Shown here piece by piece: positions 1 through 14,292 of a stretch of 64,000 nucleotides of DNA; position 1 is the stretch's first letter; every line of letters starts with the position of its first letter. The notes under the pieces are model-generated. The model was not told where the DNA came from, made no database searches, and worked only from the letters and a program-made list of their open reading frames with translations. This DNA is from Tethya wilhelma (taxonomy: Eukaryota > Porifera > Demospongiae > Tethyida > Tethyidae). The stretch covers positions 5,075,162 through 5,139,161 of the forward strand of contig CAXIPT010000004.1 in NCBI GenBank assembly GCA_964030475.1, read 5' to 3'. A program made the position numbers and the translations under genes.

Positions 1-84
<84 letters not shown>
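1..84. repeat. (AC)n microsatellite at the window edge
   Basis: This is a pure AC dinucleotide run. On the minus strand it is (GT)n and lies just after the donor of gene A's second Calx-beta exon. Genes D (41327 on) and E (62380 on) carry (GT)n at the same place, and gene C has one upstream of its first NIDO exon. Confidence 0.97.
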
Positions 85-86
<2 letters not shown>

Positions 87-101
87 AGTCTAGATACATA
101 C

Positions 102-3100
102 CATTAGTCAAAATAGTAACCACAATTGAACTTGATGAGAGCTGTACATCAAGGTGTTCTGGAGTGACACTATCGACCTCCAATTTCATCATAAACTGTT
201 CACTTTGTTCAAACTGCGTATCATCATTGATGATAACACGGATACAGTCATTGGGTCGATCATTACTAAGAACCAAGACAGAGTTCAAATCATCTCTGCC
301 TCGACCAGCATAATCAGCTTCATCTATATGATAATTGTATATGTAACATACAAATCAGCATGGTTGTAATGATGGTGATACTTGATAGTTTAAGTGTGCA
401 GCACTCGATGATGCATGGTCAAGTGCTGCATACTTAAGGGCATGTGACTATTTTGTTTGCCACTGACCCCCTGTGACCCCTAGTTACGCCATTCTTACCA
501 TCCACCCAGCCACTAACCAGCTATTAGCCTATATATAAAACCTTTGGTTGCTAGGCAATGGAAAACAAAATAGCTATATAGTAAAGTGGTTTATATTACT
601 ACACATGGTGTGGTGAAGTGGTTTGTGTGATGGTTAAGCCATCTGGTTTGAGAATGCTGGCAAAAGAAATCAAATAGCTTTCAGTTACATCCAACTGACT
701 TCAAAATTTCAAGCAACATTGGAAAGCACTCACTCTCCCTATTTTTTTTAGGTTGCTTTAATTTTCAGCTTCCTACATCTTACAAGTCAAAAGTTAGCTA
801 TTTTGTCCCATAAAAAAAAAGAGGCACGAATCTCATTCACTTCCGGCGGCATTCTCAAACCAGATGGACTTTTGTGGATCATTTCCAACTTCCTATTTAC
901 AAGAGGTAATTTTTGCGTTTTAGGAGCCATTGGCAAAAATATCAAACGTTGGGACCCACAAAAATTTGTAACAAAAAGTATTTTAGAGTGAACACACACA
1001 CACACGAAAAAAACAAAACAACAACTATACAATTGAATTGAATGCTGAGAGAGAAAGATATCCCAGAAAAAATCTGGGACTCAGCTGGGAATCGAACCCA
1101 AGACCTCCTGATTGCTAGTCAGGTGCTCTTACCACTAAGCCACTGAGTGCCCGTGGCATTGGAGCAGAAGATATGTATCTATAGGCCTCAGCCGAACCCA
1201 ACTGATTATCTTTCTCTCTCAAGGAGATCCCCGGCGGACGGGGTTACGGGCCTGGGTGGGTTGACTGTACAGGCACATTGCCTGAGTATAGTGTTGATTA
1301 ATTATTTGATGCCAGTACTACTTACCTGCAGTTCCTGGGGTTGTGTAGGCTAAAATACTGACTGTGAAAGCAAACGATCCCGACTGGAACAGTGAATGAT
1401 TGATGTTAGTAACACAAACATCATTTGGGACCATATCTTCAGAGAACATATAGGATTCTCTTTCAAAGTCAATGATAAGTCCTGCAGGCATAAATATACA
1501 AGTATATAGCAAAAATTTCAAAAAAATAAGTAGTGTAGGAATGGGCAGTGCGGTAAAAAGTATTGGAACAAGGAATGTCTCAATTTCAGCACATGACTAC
1601 TTCATTTTTATGCTTGATCCCTCATATGGATCCTCAGTATCATAAACGCAATGATAATAAACTATTATGTACATAGTATACCATAGCTTATTATTGCATT
1701 GGTTTAAATTCCTACTAATCAGTTAACTAAGCAGTGGATCCGGAGTAAACTATAACAGACAGGTAACTTAAACTGGACTGCCAGCCAAGAGTTGGTTATA
1801 AAAATGAAGTAGTCATGTGCCGAAATTGAGACATTCCTTGTTCCAATACTTTTTACCGCACTGCCCATTCCTACACTACTTATTTTTTTGAAATTTTTGC
1901 TACTTGTTCATTCACTTTTTTCAACACTATAGGGTGGAGACTATATCAGAGACTGGTTAGTCCCTACAAAAAGCTTGAGTAGCAGCTACATGCACTACAT
2001 TATACTGGAGCAGGCTAATGCGCATGCGCATATTAATAATGCCACGTGAACCTACCTACAAATGGCTACATTGAAGTACGTGAATTTATACTCTCAGTTT
2101 CAAAGCTTTCTATTTTTTGTTTAGGCTTATTTGTGATGAAAACGAGTATCAAGGAATGTACTACCTATGAAAAGGAGTTACTTTGTGCTATCAAAGTTGG
2201 CTCAACACATTCTGGTTCTCTGGAAATGCTTTTCAAGTAAGTCAGTTAGAAAGTACGTAACAAAAATGGCATTGTTGTGGCTTCCCACTAGCTCTCTCTA
2301 CGTATGCTGAGGAAAGTTTCTGTGAGTTTTAGGCCTTGCATGCGATTGGTAATCTGTCGGTTAGAGCCTCTGAACAAGTTTGAAGGCTTAATTTTGTTTT
2401 GCTAGATTTTTATGATCATAAACATTTTGTATTGTGTCTATGGGACATTTGGCCCATTCCTACTATACGTACTACCGTACGTATGATACATGTATACAAT
2501 GTGTGTTAAACACATATGCGTATACAATATGTGACAGTATATAATACGCAAGTATGAACATACGTTCACATGTGAATCTAATATCAGACCACTCTCCATT
2601 GCCCTGACATGATACGGTGTTGTCTCCCAACAAAACAAAGGGCTCGACACAGATATAGCTAGCAGCAGTAAGTGTTGCACCAAACACCATAGCTCTAGGG
2701 ATGTCTGGAAAAGGACCACAATCTACAGGCATTGGATGATTATCTGCATGAAAATCAAGAGTCTACATATTCCAAAAAGTTTTTAAAAATTATAGTAGCT
2801 ATAATTATGTAGATTTCAAGTCACATTAATTGGTCCCATAAATTCATGTGCATGTATATACAGTACATGCAATGTTATAATAATTTTTTACTAGGAGTAC
2901 ACATTGTGCAAATAGTGCCCCACGCTAGCTTTGCATTCACCACTTGTACAGTATTGATATGTGATGATGATGCAGTGAGAAATCAGTGTTACGTATGAAT
3001 CATTGACTCAGTGATTTGTGCACATAATCATAGACATACATGTCATTGCATGTAATAATTATGCGGACTCGAAAAGTTTTAAGACCTCCTGTCATATACA

Positions 3101-6100
3101 GTGGAACCTCTCTATAATGGACAACTTGGGAGCGAAAGTTTTCTGAAGTTGTCCTCTAGCTTTAAGAGGTCGTGAATAGTACCTTTCTACCAATGTTTTC
3201 ATTGTTATTACTAACAACTGTTACAGATTTTACCATGGATACAATGATTTAACACAATAATAGGAAATAGTTATTGTTCCGAGGCTTGAAATGTTCCTAG
3301 TTGGTAATGATTCTCAATGGTGGTCTGCTTAGAAGTATTTTGCTTCAAACTAGCCACTTCGTCGATTATACAGATCCCATGCAATAAACAATGTACTAGG
3401 AGATGCCCACGATGGTCAAAAAATAACTGTCACCCTCCAATGATTCCAATGATTCTATGGCTTCCTTAAAAGATTTTAGTTTTGGCGGCTCAACATCCAT
3501 CACATCATCTTCACTATCAAAATTGCTCTCTTCAGAATCACTATCATTATCTTTCTCATGATCTTTGTCACTACTGAGCTGTTGGAAGAAATCGATCTTC
3601 TTCCAAGGAATCACTATAGCTGTATCCACTGCACACACCTGAAGCACACTGTCTCCTTTCATGTACTCCTTCTTACCTCAGCATCAGGCATGGTCTTCTG
3701 AAGTAGGTGCTCCATTTCTTCTCAGAGATCATCGGAGATGGGACATTCAGCGCATTACTACTATACGTACTACCGTATACGTATGCTAAAACACTTGCTG
3801 GCAAACTGAGCCATACATCGCGATTATAGATGCATCGCGCTAAGGCGCTCAGCAATAATATAGTTTAATGGTTTAGTTAATGGTATAAACTTTAAGAAAA
3901 GTTTTATGCTTGCATCTTGGAATTGAATTAATTTTTGATAATGTCTGCTGGAAGGTATACACACACACTGTATCAATATTCTTGGTCGACCTTCCATATT
4001 ATAGCACAGTAAATTCATTATGTGCATACATATGGTTGTAATCAGAGGTGGTATACAACACTGGAGCGTGCACCTTTGCTGAGCTATACACTGTTAAATG
4101 AATGGAGCTGTTGTAATTGCATTCCAATTTATAGCAACTGCATGGATGTATAATTATATCATGAGTCAGCAAAGGTGCTTCAGTGCCACACCCCCTCTGG
4201 GTTGTAGTGCATATACTTACTCACACAAGTCGGAGCACTTCCTAACCAGAGGCCAGTTTCCAAATCACATTCCCTGGTTGTATTACCACTGAAGGAAAAC
4301 CCCAACTCACATGCGTACAACACAGTTATAGAATCTGGTTGTTCTTGCAAATGTATCAATGGAAATCCATTCTGAACAGTAAAAGGGTCACAACCTGCAG
4401 TGACAATCAAAGATGTTCTGACCCAAAGGATAGCATTGTATACCTAATAGTGGATCACATGTAGCTGAATAATTTAACTCACCTACACACAATATATCTA
4501 ATCCATTCCAAGTCCAAGTGCCATTTACAAAATGACAACTTCGAGAAGAAGATGAAATTAGTGGGTCACTTCCATTGATAAAATAACCATCGTCACATTG
4601 GTGTTGAGCAGTTAGGTTGAAATCAGTAGAATACTGATAATTTATTTGTCCATTGGCTAGTGGTTCCAAAATGCCACAATCTGCATATTTTAATATCAAA
4701 CTAGTAACGATGTTGAACATTAAAGGGGCAAGCCATTATCATTGCTATGTAGCAAGCAATTAAGTTCATCAATAATTGACGTTCAAGTACATACTTTAGT
4801 CCATTTGTCCCACATCCTGGTTAATATTTAGCTTTCATTTTTATGTGTGTTGTATAGTTAAAGTAACATGTATACAGCATGACTGAGCAGCATGATCCAA
4901 TTGCTAGTTGTTCAAAAACTGACAGACAGGTGTATGTGCTAGTATAGGAGCCAGCAGTACTACCTGTTGTTTTTCTCTGCTTTCTTCTACTCAGCTATAC
5001 TCCCTTTTAGTAGTCTTCAGCCCCTTTAACTGTGGTCTCTCTGGTCATTGTATGGCTTAGTTCCAAGTCTTTAACTAAAAGGGCACCAACTTGGCGAGAA
5101 TTTAAGTTTACTCTCTTTTCAGCTCAAGCAGTAGCTTTCCAAGTTTCTCAGTCACCACTGATCAAGTTTCTCTCTGATTGAAATGCAAGATCACGATAAA
5201 TACGTGGACCTACGCGCATGCACTGTATAAGATGCACAGGCAATGATCGTCATAAAAATAATATTATAACCAACATTTAAACGGTGGAAAGGATGTAAGC
5301 CAGACAAATATATCAGTAACATAATTATAACATATAGAAAATTTCGCCATTGAACACACTAGTGTGGGCCGGGCTCACTCGATCCGGCTCGCCCCAATTA
5401 TAGTAGTGGGCAACAGGTACATGCATGTGCATTAAAGGTAATTAAATTTTTGAGTAGGTTGTTAATGAACTTGCTTGATAGAATACATTCCTCAGGATTT
5501 GTGGAGTCTGGGACATGATTAGGTAGACAGTCACCACAACCAGGATTGAATTTGTCATTTTGACACTCTCTTGTGTATGGACAACCACCATAGTATGGAA
5601 GAAGACAGGGAGCTACATGCATGTTAGGTGAAGAAATAAACATGCCATAGTAAAAACTGAACATTCTAAAGCTATATAGCTACATGAAGTTCATTTAATT
5701 TTAAATCTAAATTTAAGTTAACGTATATCCTCATCCATGCTAGCCTTGTCCACAAGTCCCTCCCTCCTTGAATAAAAAGGGAGCTAGAGGTGGGAGGGGC
5801 ATGGGGACGAGGCTATACATCCATGTAGTGTATACATGTGTAAGCTCATGATGCATGCTATGTGATATTGTCACACAATATATAATAATTATATCCTCAC
5901 ATTCACAGAATAGATTCACTTCATCAATACCATCCCTACAATCACGGATACCATCACAGAGGAATTCGATACTGATGTACAGTCGGTCACCCTCACCAAA
6001 GCAAAGAATGGACGGCACCACTTCACCATCTACAACCCGTTCACCTGCATGTACATAAACATGAAAACTGTAAATGCATTAGGTATATGGTACAGGCTCT

Positions 6101-6980
6101 TCCCTTTGATCTTTCTGTATGTGGAGGGTCAAAGGGGATCGAGAGAGCCTGAGAACACAGCTATGACACAGGCACATACTGCCTAAAAAATTAGTCAGCA
6201 TGAGTGATGTCAGGGTAAATACGGTGGTATAAATATCTCCTTTAACTTCTGTCTCAATAACACTGGTTTTATGAGTGAACATGGAGTTAGTGTTTGTTTT
6301 TTTTTCTATGTATAAATTGTAGCTCAAATTGAGCAGTAAATGCTGGAGACATTACTTCGATCAGACTGACTGCATGGAGTTAAAAAAGATCCAAGGATAT
6401 TTCTATCCCTTTTCTTTTTTGTGAGTGATTGAAGGTCAAAGGGTACAGCCTGGGAACAAGGCTACATTTAACACACTATCCAATAATATATATATAGGCC
6501 ATCCATGCCATTCCTGCATGTGTACACAGTATATACTAGCTACCATATACACGTACTATATAGGAATAATAATTACCAACTCATTACAACCAATTAAGAG
6601 TACATGATCTCTTGTTACAACTTACAATTCAAAAAAGATAGATCCTCTGGAAGAGATAAGTCAGATGGAGCAGCTGTGAAGTTCCCTTCATCAGATCCCG
6701 GTAGGCCTAGGCCTGACTCACAAAACACCACCCCATTACAGAGCTCTGACCTGTTGAAACACCTCAATGTCCTGGTACCATTGCTGTCTACTTCAGGACA
6801 GGATAGGTTGTCCGAATAGTTCCTTCCTGGGCTGACTGCAAGTTGACCCTCTACTGCACATCTGTCCTGAACGATTGGTAGTGATTGGGTTTGGCCATGG
6901 ATGGCCATAATGAAACAGCAGCAATAATATAGTAGTATGATGTAGCCCCCATGAGCAAACCTCGAGTTCCTCTGCTTCAT
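102..6980 (-). CDS. Gene A: NIDO-RTK family ectodomain, 5' part (LDLa, Cys-rich, sushi x3, Calx-beta), runs off left edge
   Basis: Eight exons on the minus strand: 6626-6980, 5901-6044, 5475-5612, 4483-4680, 4221-4394, 2564-2722, 1326-1481, 102-323, about 515 codons. I start at ATG 6980 (MKQRNSRFAHGG), because the in-frame upstream codon at 6990-6992 is GTG and gene D begins with the matching MKQRRF. A hydrophobic signal segment follows. Next come an LDLa-like module with CNG and DE pairs, a second LDLa (FLCDGIRDCRDGIDEVN), a Cys-rich exon (GCPYTREC), three sushi modules with the usual closing W and C, and a Calx-beta-like module split after GTAG, whose second half has IND and FEQSEQF. All junctions are phase 1. 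The intron after 5475 uses a GC donor. No NIDO, membrane helix or kinase exon lies before the left edge; paralogs C and D predict they follow. Exon boundaries come from AG/GT signals and comparison with gene D. The role as a receptor ectodomain is inferred. Confidence 0.85.
405..520. repeat. Interspersed repeat shared with 11327-11445
   Basis: The stretch from GATGCATGGTC through CTGCATACTTAAGGGCATG to the CCAGC motif recurs with substitutions in an intron of gene B. A short fold-back (AAGTGTGCAGCACT against AGTGCTGCATACTT) opens it. No coding content is seen. The nature of the element is unknown. Confidence 0.6.
1077..1149 (-). tRNA. tRNA-Ala(AGC)-like gene or tRNA-derived repeat
   Basis: The minus strand folds into a cloverleaf. 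There is a 7-nt acceptor with six pairs, a D-arm GCTT/GAGC, an anticodon stem CCTGA/TCAGG enclosing CTAGCAA (anticodon AGC), a 5-nt variable loop, and a T-arm TTGGG/CCCAG with loop TTCGATT. Both internal pol III boxes are present (TGGCTTAGTGG and GGTTCGATTCC), and a T-run lies downstream. Against a working tRNA-Ala: position 1:72 is a C-C mismatch, and 3:70 is C-G rather than the G-U that defines alanine tRNAs. It sits within gene A's intron between the two Calx-beta exons. A decayed tRNA or the head of a SINE is equally possible. Confidence 0.55.
1497..2490 (+). mobile_element. About 1-kb non-autonomous element, copy 1
   Basis: It begins with an inverted-repeat block: 1509-1605 reappears as its reverse complement at about 1801-1905. 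A conserved body follows with TGCGCATGCGCA and GGTTCTCTGGAAATGCTTTT. The end is the palindrome-like TACGTACTACCGTACGTA. The same order is seen at 19980-20988, 35068-36012, 43590-44632 (reversed), and split around an insertion at 24293-28010. There is no long reading frame. It lies in gene A's intron between the last sushi exon and Calx-beta. The exact termini and target duplication are not clear. Confidence 0.75.
3099..3760 (-). mobile_element. Decayed pogo/Tigger-like DNA transposon fragment
   Basis: A TA-flanked terminus CAGTGGAACCTCTCTATAAT at 3099 resembles pogo/Tigger inverted repeats. Downstream on the minus strand, 3396-3662 encodes an acidic segment (KDHEKDNDSDSEES) followed by PPKLKSFKEAIESLESLE, which resembles the C-terminal tail of Tigger/Jerky-type transposases. 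No DDE catalytic core is visible, so this is a remnant. Related ends occur at 34435 and 61133. The family assignment rests on recalled motif style only. Confidence 0.45.
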
Positions 6981-8004
6981 ATCACACTTCACTGTAGACT
7001 ACAGCAAATAAAAAAATAAATAAACTAGGGTGATGCAAAGCATCATGGGGTGAGCCTGCATGAGTAGATCTGCGGTATCAAGGGTATAGAGGTATAGGCA
7101 TGCGTTTGCGCTCAGATGCCATATCTCGTGAGTGACTGCTGGATCCTTGAGGTGTTTGAAGATGTATTTTATGATTCAGGAGAGCAGAGTTGAATAACAA
7201 GCAAGAGCAGTCACTCCAGTGGTGCATGGCAATGAGATGACTGAACTTAAGCTTGAGAGTCTCCTTACCTATAATTTAGTATAGTTATATGGACACTCTG
7301 CATGAGGCTAGGAATAAATGTCATGAAAGAAGAGCTCATGAGGCAGTATTTCAGTCTTGATTGAGAAGAAGACGATGTCTTTGTCAGTGTCACTGTGAAA
7401 TTGTCAATTATATTTTTCTCAGTGTTGAAGAGCAACCTGGCTATACTCATCACTATGGGTGGAGCAAGCAGTGTGAGATGCTTGGCCTTGCTAGACTAAC
7501 ATAGTGTTCTAGTCGCTCAATAATAAATTTTCTCCTAAGGTGTAGTCTCTATAGGTTTGCTTCAAGAGACAGTATCTCTTTCAGAGAAGTCCATAGTGTG
7601 GCCATGTCAACTCTACATGTACAGACGAGGCTCTCTCAGGAGTGTTCTCGTGTTTATATATACTTGAGATGTATATGACCTCATTTGAGCAATCTGCATA
7701 ATTGGTCAATTGACTACAACCATGGTACAACAAGAATGGTTGTAGTCATAATCAAAAGATCATCAAATAGAATTTCAATTATTATTATAGGATATCAAGA
7801 TTCATGCATGTCCTACTACAATACACATACAACACTAGAACAGGGGTCAAACACAGTAAGATGTTTTGTGGTTTGGGGACATGTTACTAGGCCCGGGCCA
7901 GATAATTATTGGCATTTTTTTTAGCAAAATAGGTAGCTGAAAGCAATGAGCATGCATTTTTCTGGAAAAATCAGGTATAATCTAGCATCTCATACAGATA
8001 AAAG

Positions 8005-8442
8005 TAGCCTCGTTCCCAGGCTCTCTCCCAGTGAATATTTATGCAAGCGTGCGCGTAATAATAAGAAGGGAGAGAGCCTGGTACACGAAATCACGTGAAT
8101 GACATTGCCCGTATCGTAGAGAGACCGTAGAGAGAGTCTGTGTGCATGGTTTCTCTACAGAGGAGATACGACAGAAGTGCGCCTTTGCTGAGCTGGCAAA
8201 GCAGGTGCACATGATCAATTCTCATTGTGAAGTATTGCGGTCACATGATTGGAATGTAATTAACAGACTTAATTGCCAGCTCAGCAAAGGCCCACTCGTG
8301 TCACACCTCCTCTGGTTTCTCTACTACAGCATACTAATTTTTCCGCGCGCTACGTCATTCACGTGATTTCACGTACCAGGCTCTCTCCCTTCCTATTTTC
8401 CTTCCTTTTAATATTCAGGGAGAGAGCCTGGGAACGAGGCTA
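8005..8442. mobile_element. MITE of the TAGCCTCG family, complete
   Basis: The 438-bp element has long inverted termini: TAGCCTCGTTCCCAGGCTCT at the left, and its complement ending GGGAACGAGGCTA at the right. It is flanked by the direct repeat GATAAAAG at 7997-8004 and 8443-8450. An 8-bp duplication fits hAT-type elements. The interior holds a second inverted repeat (TTTGCTGAGCTGGCAA and TTGCCAGCTCAGCAAA). It has no transposase. Confidence 0.85.
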
Positions 8443-9622
8443 GATAAAAGATCATTATTTAGCATCTGTACTGAGTGGCATTGTGTTTATTTGAGCAATT
8501 TGACTACTAGGCTGGAGGACAAAGTTGAACTGCCTATAAATGCTTCAGTACATACTATATGGTAGCTAGACTAGTTGTTGTTTTTTGTTTGTTTGTTTAG
8601 TTTTTGGGTTGGGTCTATGTTTGGGTTTTGCTTTTACTAGCAAGAGTGCAAAGCTAATGGTTGTTATGTCCTTAATAGGTACTATACAGTACAAGGGCAA
8701 TCAATGCCGTGGCCTACTATAATTGTCGTTTGATCAATTTCCTTTTCATCAAGAAACTCATCTTTCATAGAATTATATTAGCATAATTGAAGCAAAAAAG
8801 GTAGAGATTGGGAAAGCAAAATAGGTGTTCTTTCAGGGGAAATAATTTCAGAGTTTACAAGGACACATTACTAATAAAATTAATGGTGGAAGTAGTAGTC
8901 ACAATACTTTTATGTATATGGCAATGTTATAATAATTTTATTGTAGAGACACCAGTTGACTGGTAACTTGAAGGAGGTACAGTTGCTACACTGACACAAT
9001 CTATATTATGTGAAAGCATTTAATATATAGTGTTTGCAACTTTTGAAATCGGTTGAATCTAGCAAAAGTGAATCATACTATAATATAGTAAGGTTAGTAT
9101 GCCTGAGGGTACTTTATGACTAGTGAACTGACACAAATAAACCACAGCTCGATCTAGCTAAATTATTATGTCCAGTGTTGAACTGAGAAAGTACCATGCA
9201 GGCTCAGTGTGCGGTGCACTGTGCAACAAGAGTTAATTTACGTTATGCTTTGGCTTCATTACAGAAAATTCTCAGTCTCCAGCCATGGATATTAGATAAT
9301 AATTACGGTAAATCTATGGTCCAATTCACTGAGTTTTCTCATCATATAGCAGATTTTTTGTGACACTGACAGACAGATTCAAAAACTTACACTGTTATTA
9401 AGCTGTTACAGAACTTCACTGACTGTCTTTGAATTCGGTCTCCAGCACTGAATCCTGCACGCACAAAGCGGGAGGCTTCGGTCTGCTACTTTGCTGAGTC
9501 AGAAAACAATTAACGACGACCTTCTCCAACTAAATAATCCCCCATCAGCCTGAACATCAGTTCCTGTTTATGGCAAACCATTTGTTTCAAAATTGCGCTA
9601 AATTTCTTCAGCGCAAAAATAA

Positions 9623-9706
9623 GTTTACCCGCGCTAAATGAATGTTAACGCGCGCTAAAATAAAGTTTACCCGCGCTAAATGAATGTTAACGAGCGCTAA
9701 AATAGG
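9623..9706. repeat. Tandem repeat, two 42-bp units with GCGCTAAA motifs
   Basis: The unit starting GTTTACCCGCGCTAAATGAA is present at 9623 and again at 9665, with one base change in AACGCGCGC/AACGAGCGC. Further GCGC motifs flank it. It is GC-rich compared with the neighbourhood and lies in the 5' flank cassette region of gene A. Confidence 0.8.
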
Positions 9707-9950
9707 CGCGATAATAGTACACTCTGCGCACGCTATTGTTTCACACCCATAAACTGCTCACGCGTATCCTACGTACATTCGCACTCAAACTGCACGCGCG
9801 TATTATGGTACCTTTATGCCCACGCTATACCTCAAACAAAAAACACGTATTCAGAGGGAAAGGCGTATAAACAAAGTAATTTGTGGCCTATTTAGACTGT
9901 TGTTGTTCTTCACACAAACACACACACACAGAGGCCACCTGCCGGTAGAT

Positions 9951-10021
9951 ACGCTCTGATATAAGTGGAAAATAAAAATTCTACCTACGCTCTGATATAA
10001 GTGGAAAATAAAAATTCTACC
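9951..10021. repeat. Tandem duplication, 36-bp unit
   Basis: ACGCTCTGATATAAGTGGAA and the following AATAAAAATTCTACC occur twice back to back (9951 and 9987). It lies just beyond the gene B stop codon, so on the minus strand it is in the likely 3' UTR or downstream flank. Confidence 0.85.
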
Positions 10022-10074
10022 GACAGCTAAATTGACAAAAGCAGATACTATAGTGTGGTGTAGCCAGCTACTTG

Positions 10075-12302
<2,228 letters not shown>

Positions 12303-13172
12303 NGGAGGAAAAAAATGAATAACAAGATAGACTACTACAATACACATAGAGATATCAGATGGTTTGTGGTTTGGAGTCTGGCAGTCACTGGGAATGTGGT
12401 TAGAATGGGAAACTGATTTCAGAGTTTACAAGGACACATCAATAATGGTATAGGACTATAGAATTGTTTTGATGCGGTCACAATACTAGTGTATGTATGG
12501 CAATGTAGAGACTTTGACTGGTAACTTATTAAAGGATCATGTGCTAGCTACTGACACAATCTATGTGAAATAATTGGCATTCAATTTTAATAGGTTTCTT
12601 TTTTTATATCAGTATAAACTCAAAATCAGTTGACATTAATTTCAACCAAGTTTAATACAGGATCAAAAGTGAACCATCCATAATATAGTAAGGTTAGTAC
12701 CTTGGGGTAGGTAGATCATACTTCATATCTACTTCTATATGACAGAAACTAAAATTATTCTGATTCCCCTTGTGCACGTTTGGGGAAAGTACCAGCCGGG
12801 CTCAGTGAGCAGCGCGCTGTGCAGCAAGAGTTATTTACGAACTCTTGTGTTCATTAGCCGGGAAATACTCTATCGGTAGACTACCTCCAACCGCGCTCCA
12901 ACCCCAATCAGTTTACCCATCATTTCAGTTCATACCAGATTTGTTGCGACAGACAGATCCAGAAACTTACTAGTTTGACACACTGTACTAAGCTGTTACA
13001 GTAATCGATATTCACTGATTGTCTTTGAATTTGGTCTCCACTGGACCAGCACTGAATGTAGTAGATTCTATCTATGATTGCACTAGGGGCTTCGGCCTGC
13101 TACTTTGCTGAGTCAGCAAATAGAGCCCGACCTTCTCCAAATAGAATCCCCAAGGAGCTTTCCAACTCTTAC

Positions 13173-13260
13173 CCAACGAACTGCTCCATCTTGTGCTGTC
13201 GTTTCTTGATCTCGATGCCCTGAGGGCTCTGGGTGGTCTGACCTCCTCTGACCTCCTCTC
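13173..13260 (-). CDS. Exon-like fragment, unrecognised
   Basis: The minus strand reads ...TTQSPQGIEIKKRQHKMEQF followed by VG and a good donor (GTAAGA). Base composition is clearly more GC-rich than the flanks. The acceptor side has no convincing pyrimidine tract, so the upstream limit is arbitrary. I do not recognise the protein. It does not belong to the RTK family and may be stray sequence from another locus. Confidence 0.3.
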
Positions 13261-13501
13261 AGATGTGTGACGTGGTCAAACAATGAGGTTGACCACTGAT
13301 GATGGGGAATTTCATAAAATTAGGTAGGTTACATGTATGTCATGCCAACTGTAAATTAGGTTTATTAATTTACATGTATCTTGTTCCATTTTTTTAACGT
13401 TAATTCTTTGTTATTACTTTCTACTGTCAGTTTGCACAATTTATACTCTGCTGTCATTTTATTCTGTCAAATGTTCTATACCGCCTTCAATTTCTCTTTA
13501 G

Positions 13502-13575
13502 GTAAGCTCCTGAAGCTGCTGACCTTGCTTCAGCCTGTTCGCAGCAGACTGAAGACGGCCTCATTCTTCCTCACC
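13502..13575 (+). CDS. Exon-like fragment cut by gap, unrecognised
   Basis: After a pyrimidine-rich acceptor (TTTCTCTTTAG) the plus strand reads GKLLKLLTLLQPVRSRLKTA and on to FFLT at the N. It is GC-rich compared with the surroundings. It ends exactly at the gap, so the exon is incomplete. The product is unknown. Chance coding potential cannot be excluded. Confidence 0.3.
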
Positions 13576-13576
13576 N

Positions 13577-13601
13577 GCTGAGCAAACCTCCTCAGTTTCA
13601 T
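13577..13601 (-). CDS. First-exon stub of another NIDO-RTK paralog, truncated at gap
   Basis: The minus strand begins ATG at 13601 and gives MKLRRFAQ before the N at 13576. This matches the starts of gene A (MKQRNSRFAH) and gene D (MKQRRFAS). The bases upstream also match the gene A leader (GTGTGATATGAA). It may be the 5' end of gene B, or of a separate paralog. Only 25 bases survive. Confidence 0.6.
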
Positions 13602-13701
13602 ATCACACTTAACTGTAGATTACATGCAGAGAATAGAAAAAATAAAATGACAGGCTCCACAACAATAATCACTTAGCTAAGCATTACTTCAATGGAGTAG
13701 T

Positions 13702-14292
13702 GCCTCATTCCCAGGCTCCTCCCTTACATGTGAATATTTCCTACAATAATTATAAGAAAGAAGAACGTCTGGTATCAAATATCACATGCGTGACGTAGTG
13801 ATCAATTTTTGAATACGCATTTGTATGCTTCCTGGGAGTTATTGCAAGCAGAAAAGAATATGGACAAAAACGCTTGAAAAAAAAATGTTGTACACAAGCT
13901 TGTTTTAAGCTTTTTCAGTTAGCAAAGACCAAAGAATAATAAAACCTTCTGCTCAGTATTTGCAATTGCCAGTTTGTCTGTGTGTCTTGTTGAGGCTAGT
14001 ATTTATCTGCCGGTCGAATTGGCATTCATGCATTAGAGGTTACTAAGTGTTGATCTTCTTTAATCCCATCTTCATTCACTCATAGCTCTCTCATTGTTAT
14101 TAGACTAGCAAAAAATAATCCTAAAACCTTAGGCTTGTTCACCGCGTAAATGTCTTGAGAGACTGGTTTCAAATATCACGTGTGTAACGTGTAGGTGGAC
14201 GCCAAGGTGGACGCGAGCTAAGTGGTACAAGACTGCCTTGTTTATTTTCGAAGGAAATCATTATTCATGAAAGAGAAGCCTGGACACGAGGA
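13702..14292. mobile_element. TAGCCTCG-family element, degenerate copy
   Basis: The left end GCCTCATTCCCAGGCTCC and right end GAGAAGCCTGGACACGAGGA are imperfect inverted repeats of the family seen intact at 8005-8442 and 25852-27455. Interior sequence (ATATCACATGCGTGACGTAG) matches the 25852 copy. No clear target duplication remains. It is inserted just upstream of the 13577 stub. Confidence 0.65.

Larger units (their letters stand above)
6981..10074. other. 5' flank of gene A, with no further gene recognised
   Basis: This is the interval between the gene A start and the gene B stop. Blocks at about 7785-7890 and 8820-9541 recur at 12331-13151 and 14292-14853, so this is a duplicated upstream cassette. 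Shared landmarks include TTTCAGAGTTTACAAGGACA, AAGGTTAGTA, GGCTCAGTG and TTTGCTGAGTCAG. It is interrupted by the MITE at 8005-8442 and ends in small tandem repeats. It probably contains the gene A promoter, but I cannot place a start site. Confidence 0.6.
12304..13575. other. Isolated contig: second copy of the 5' flank cassette plus exon-like scraps
   Basis: Between two single-N gaps. 12331-13151 is homologous to the gene A 5' flank (7785-9541) in the same orientation. Beyond it, GC-rich sequence at about 13173-13260 and 13502-13575 looks like exons of other genes. The cassette copy implies another minus-strand family member whose first exon is missing from this assembly. Confidence 0.6.

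Noticed and set aside
4050..4200. Imperfect inverted pair (CACCTTTGCTGAGCT and AGTCAGCAAAGGTG) as a complete MITE
   Set aside because: The arms are short, no target duplication is visible, and one arm lies close to a real exon of gene A. Too weak to call.
6981..6992. Upstream start for gene A at 6992
   Set aside because: The codon there is GTG. The ATG at 6980 aligns with the starts of gene D and the 13577 stub.
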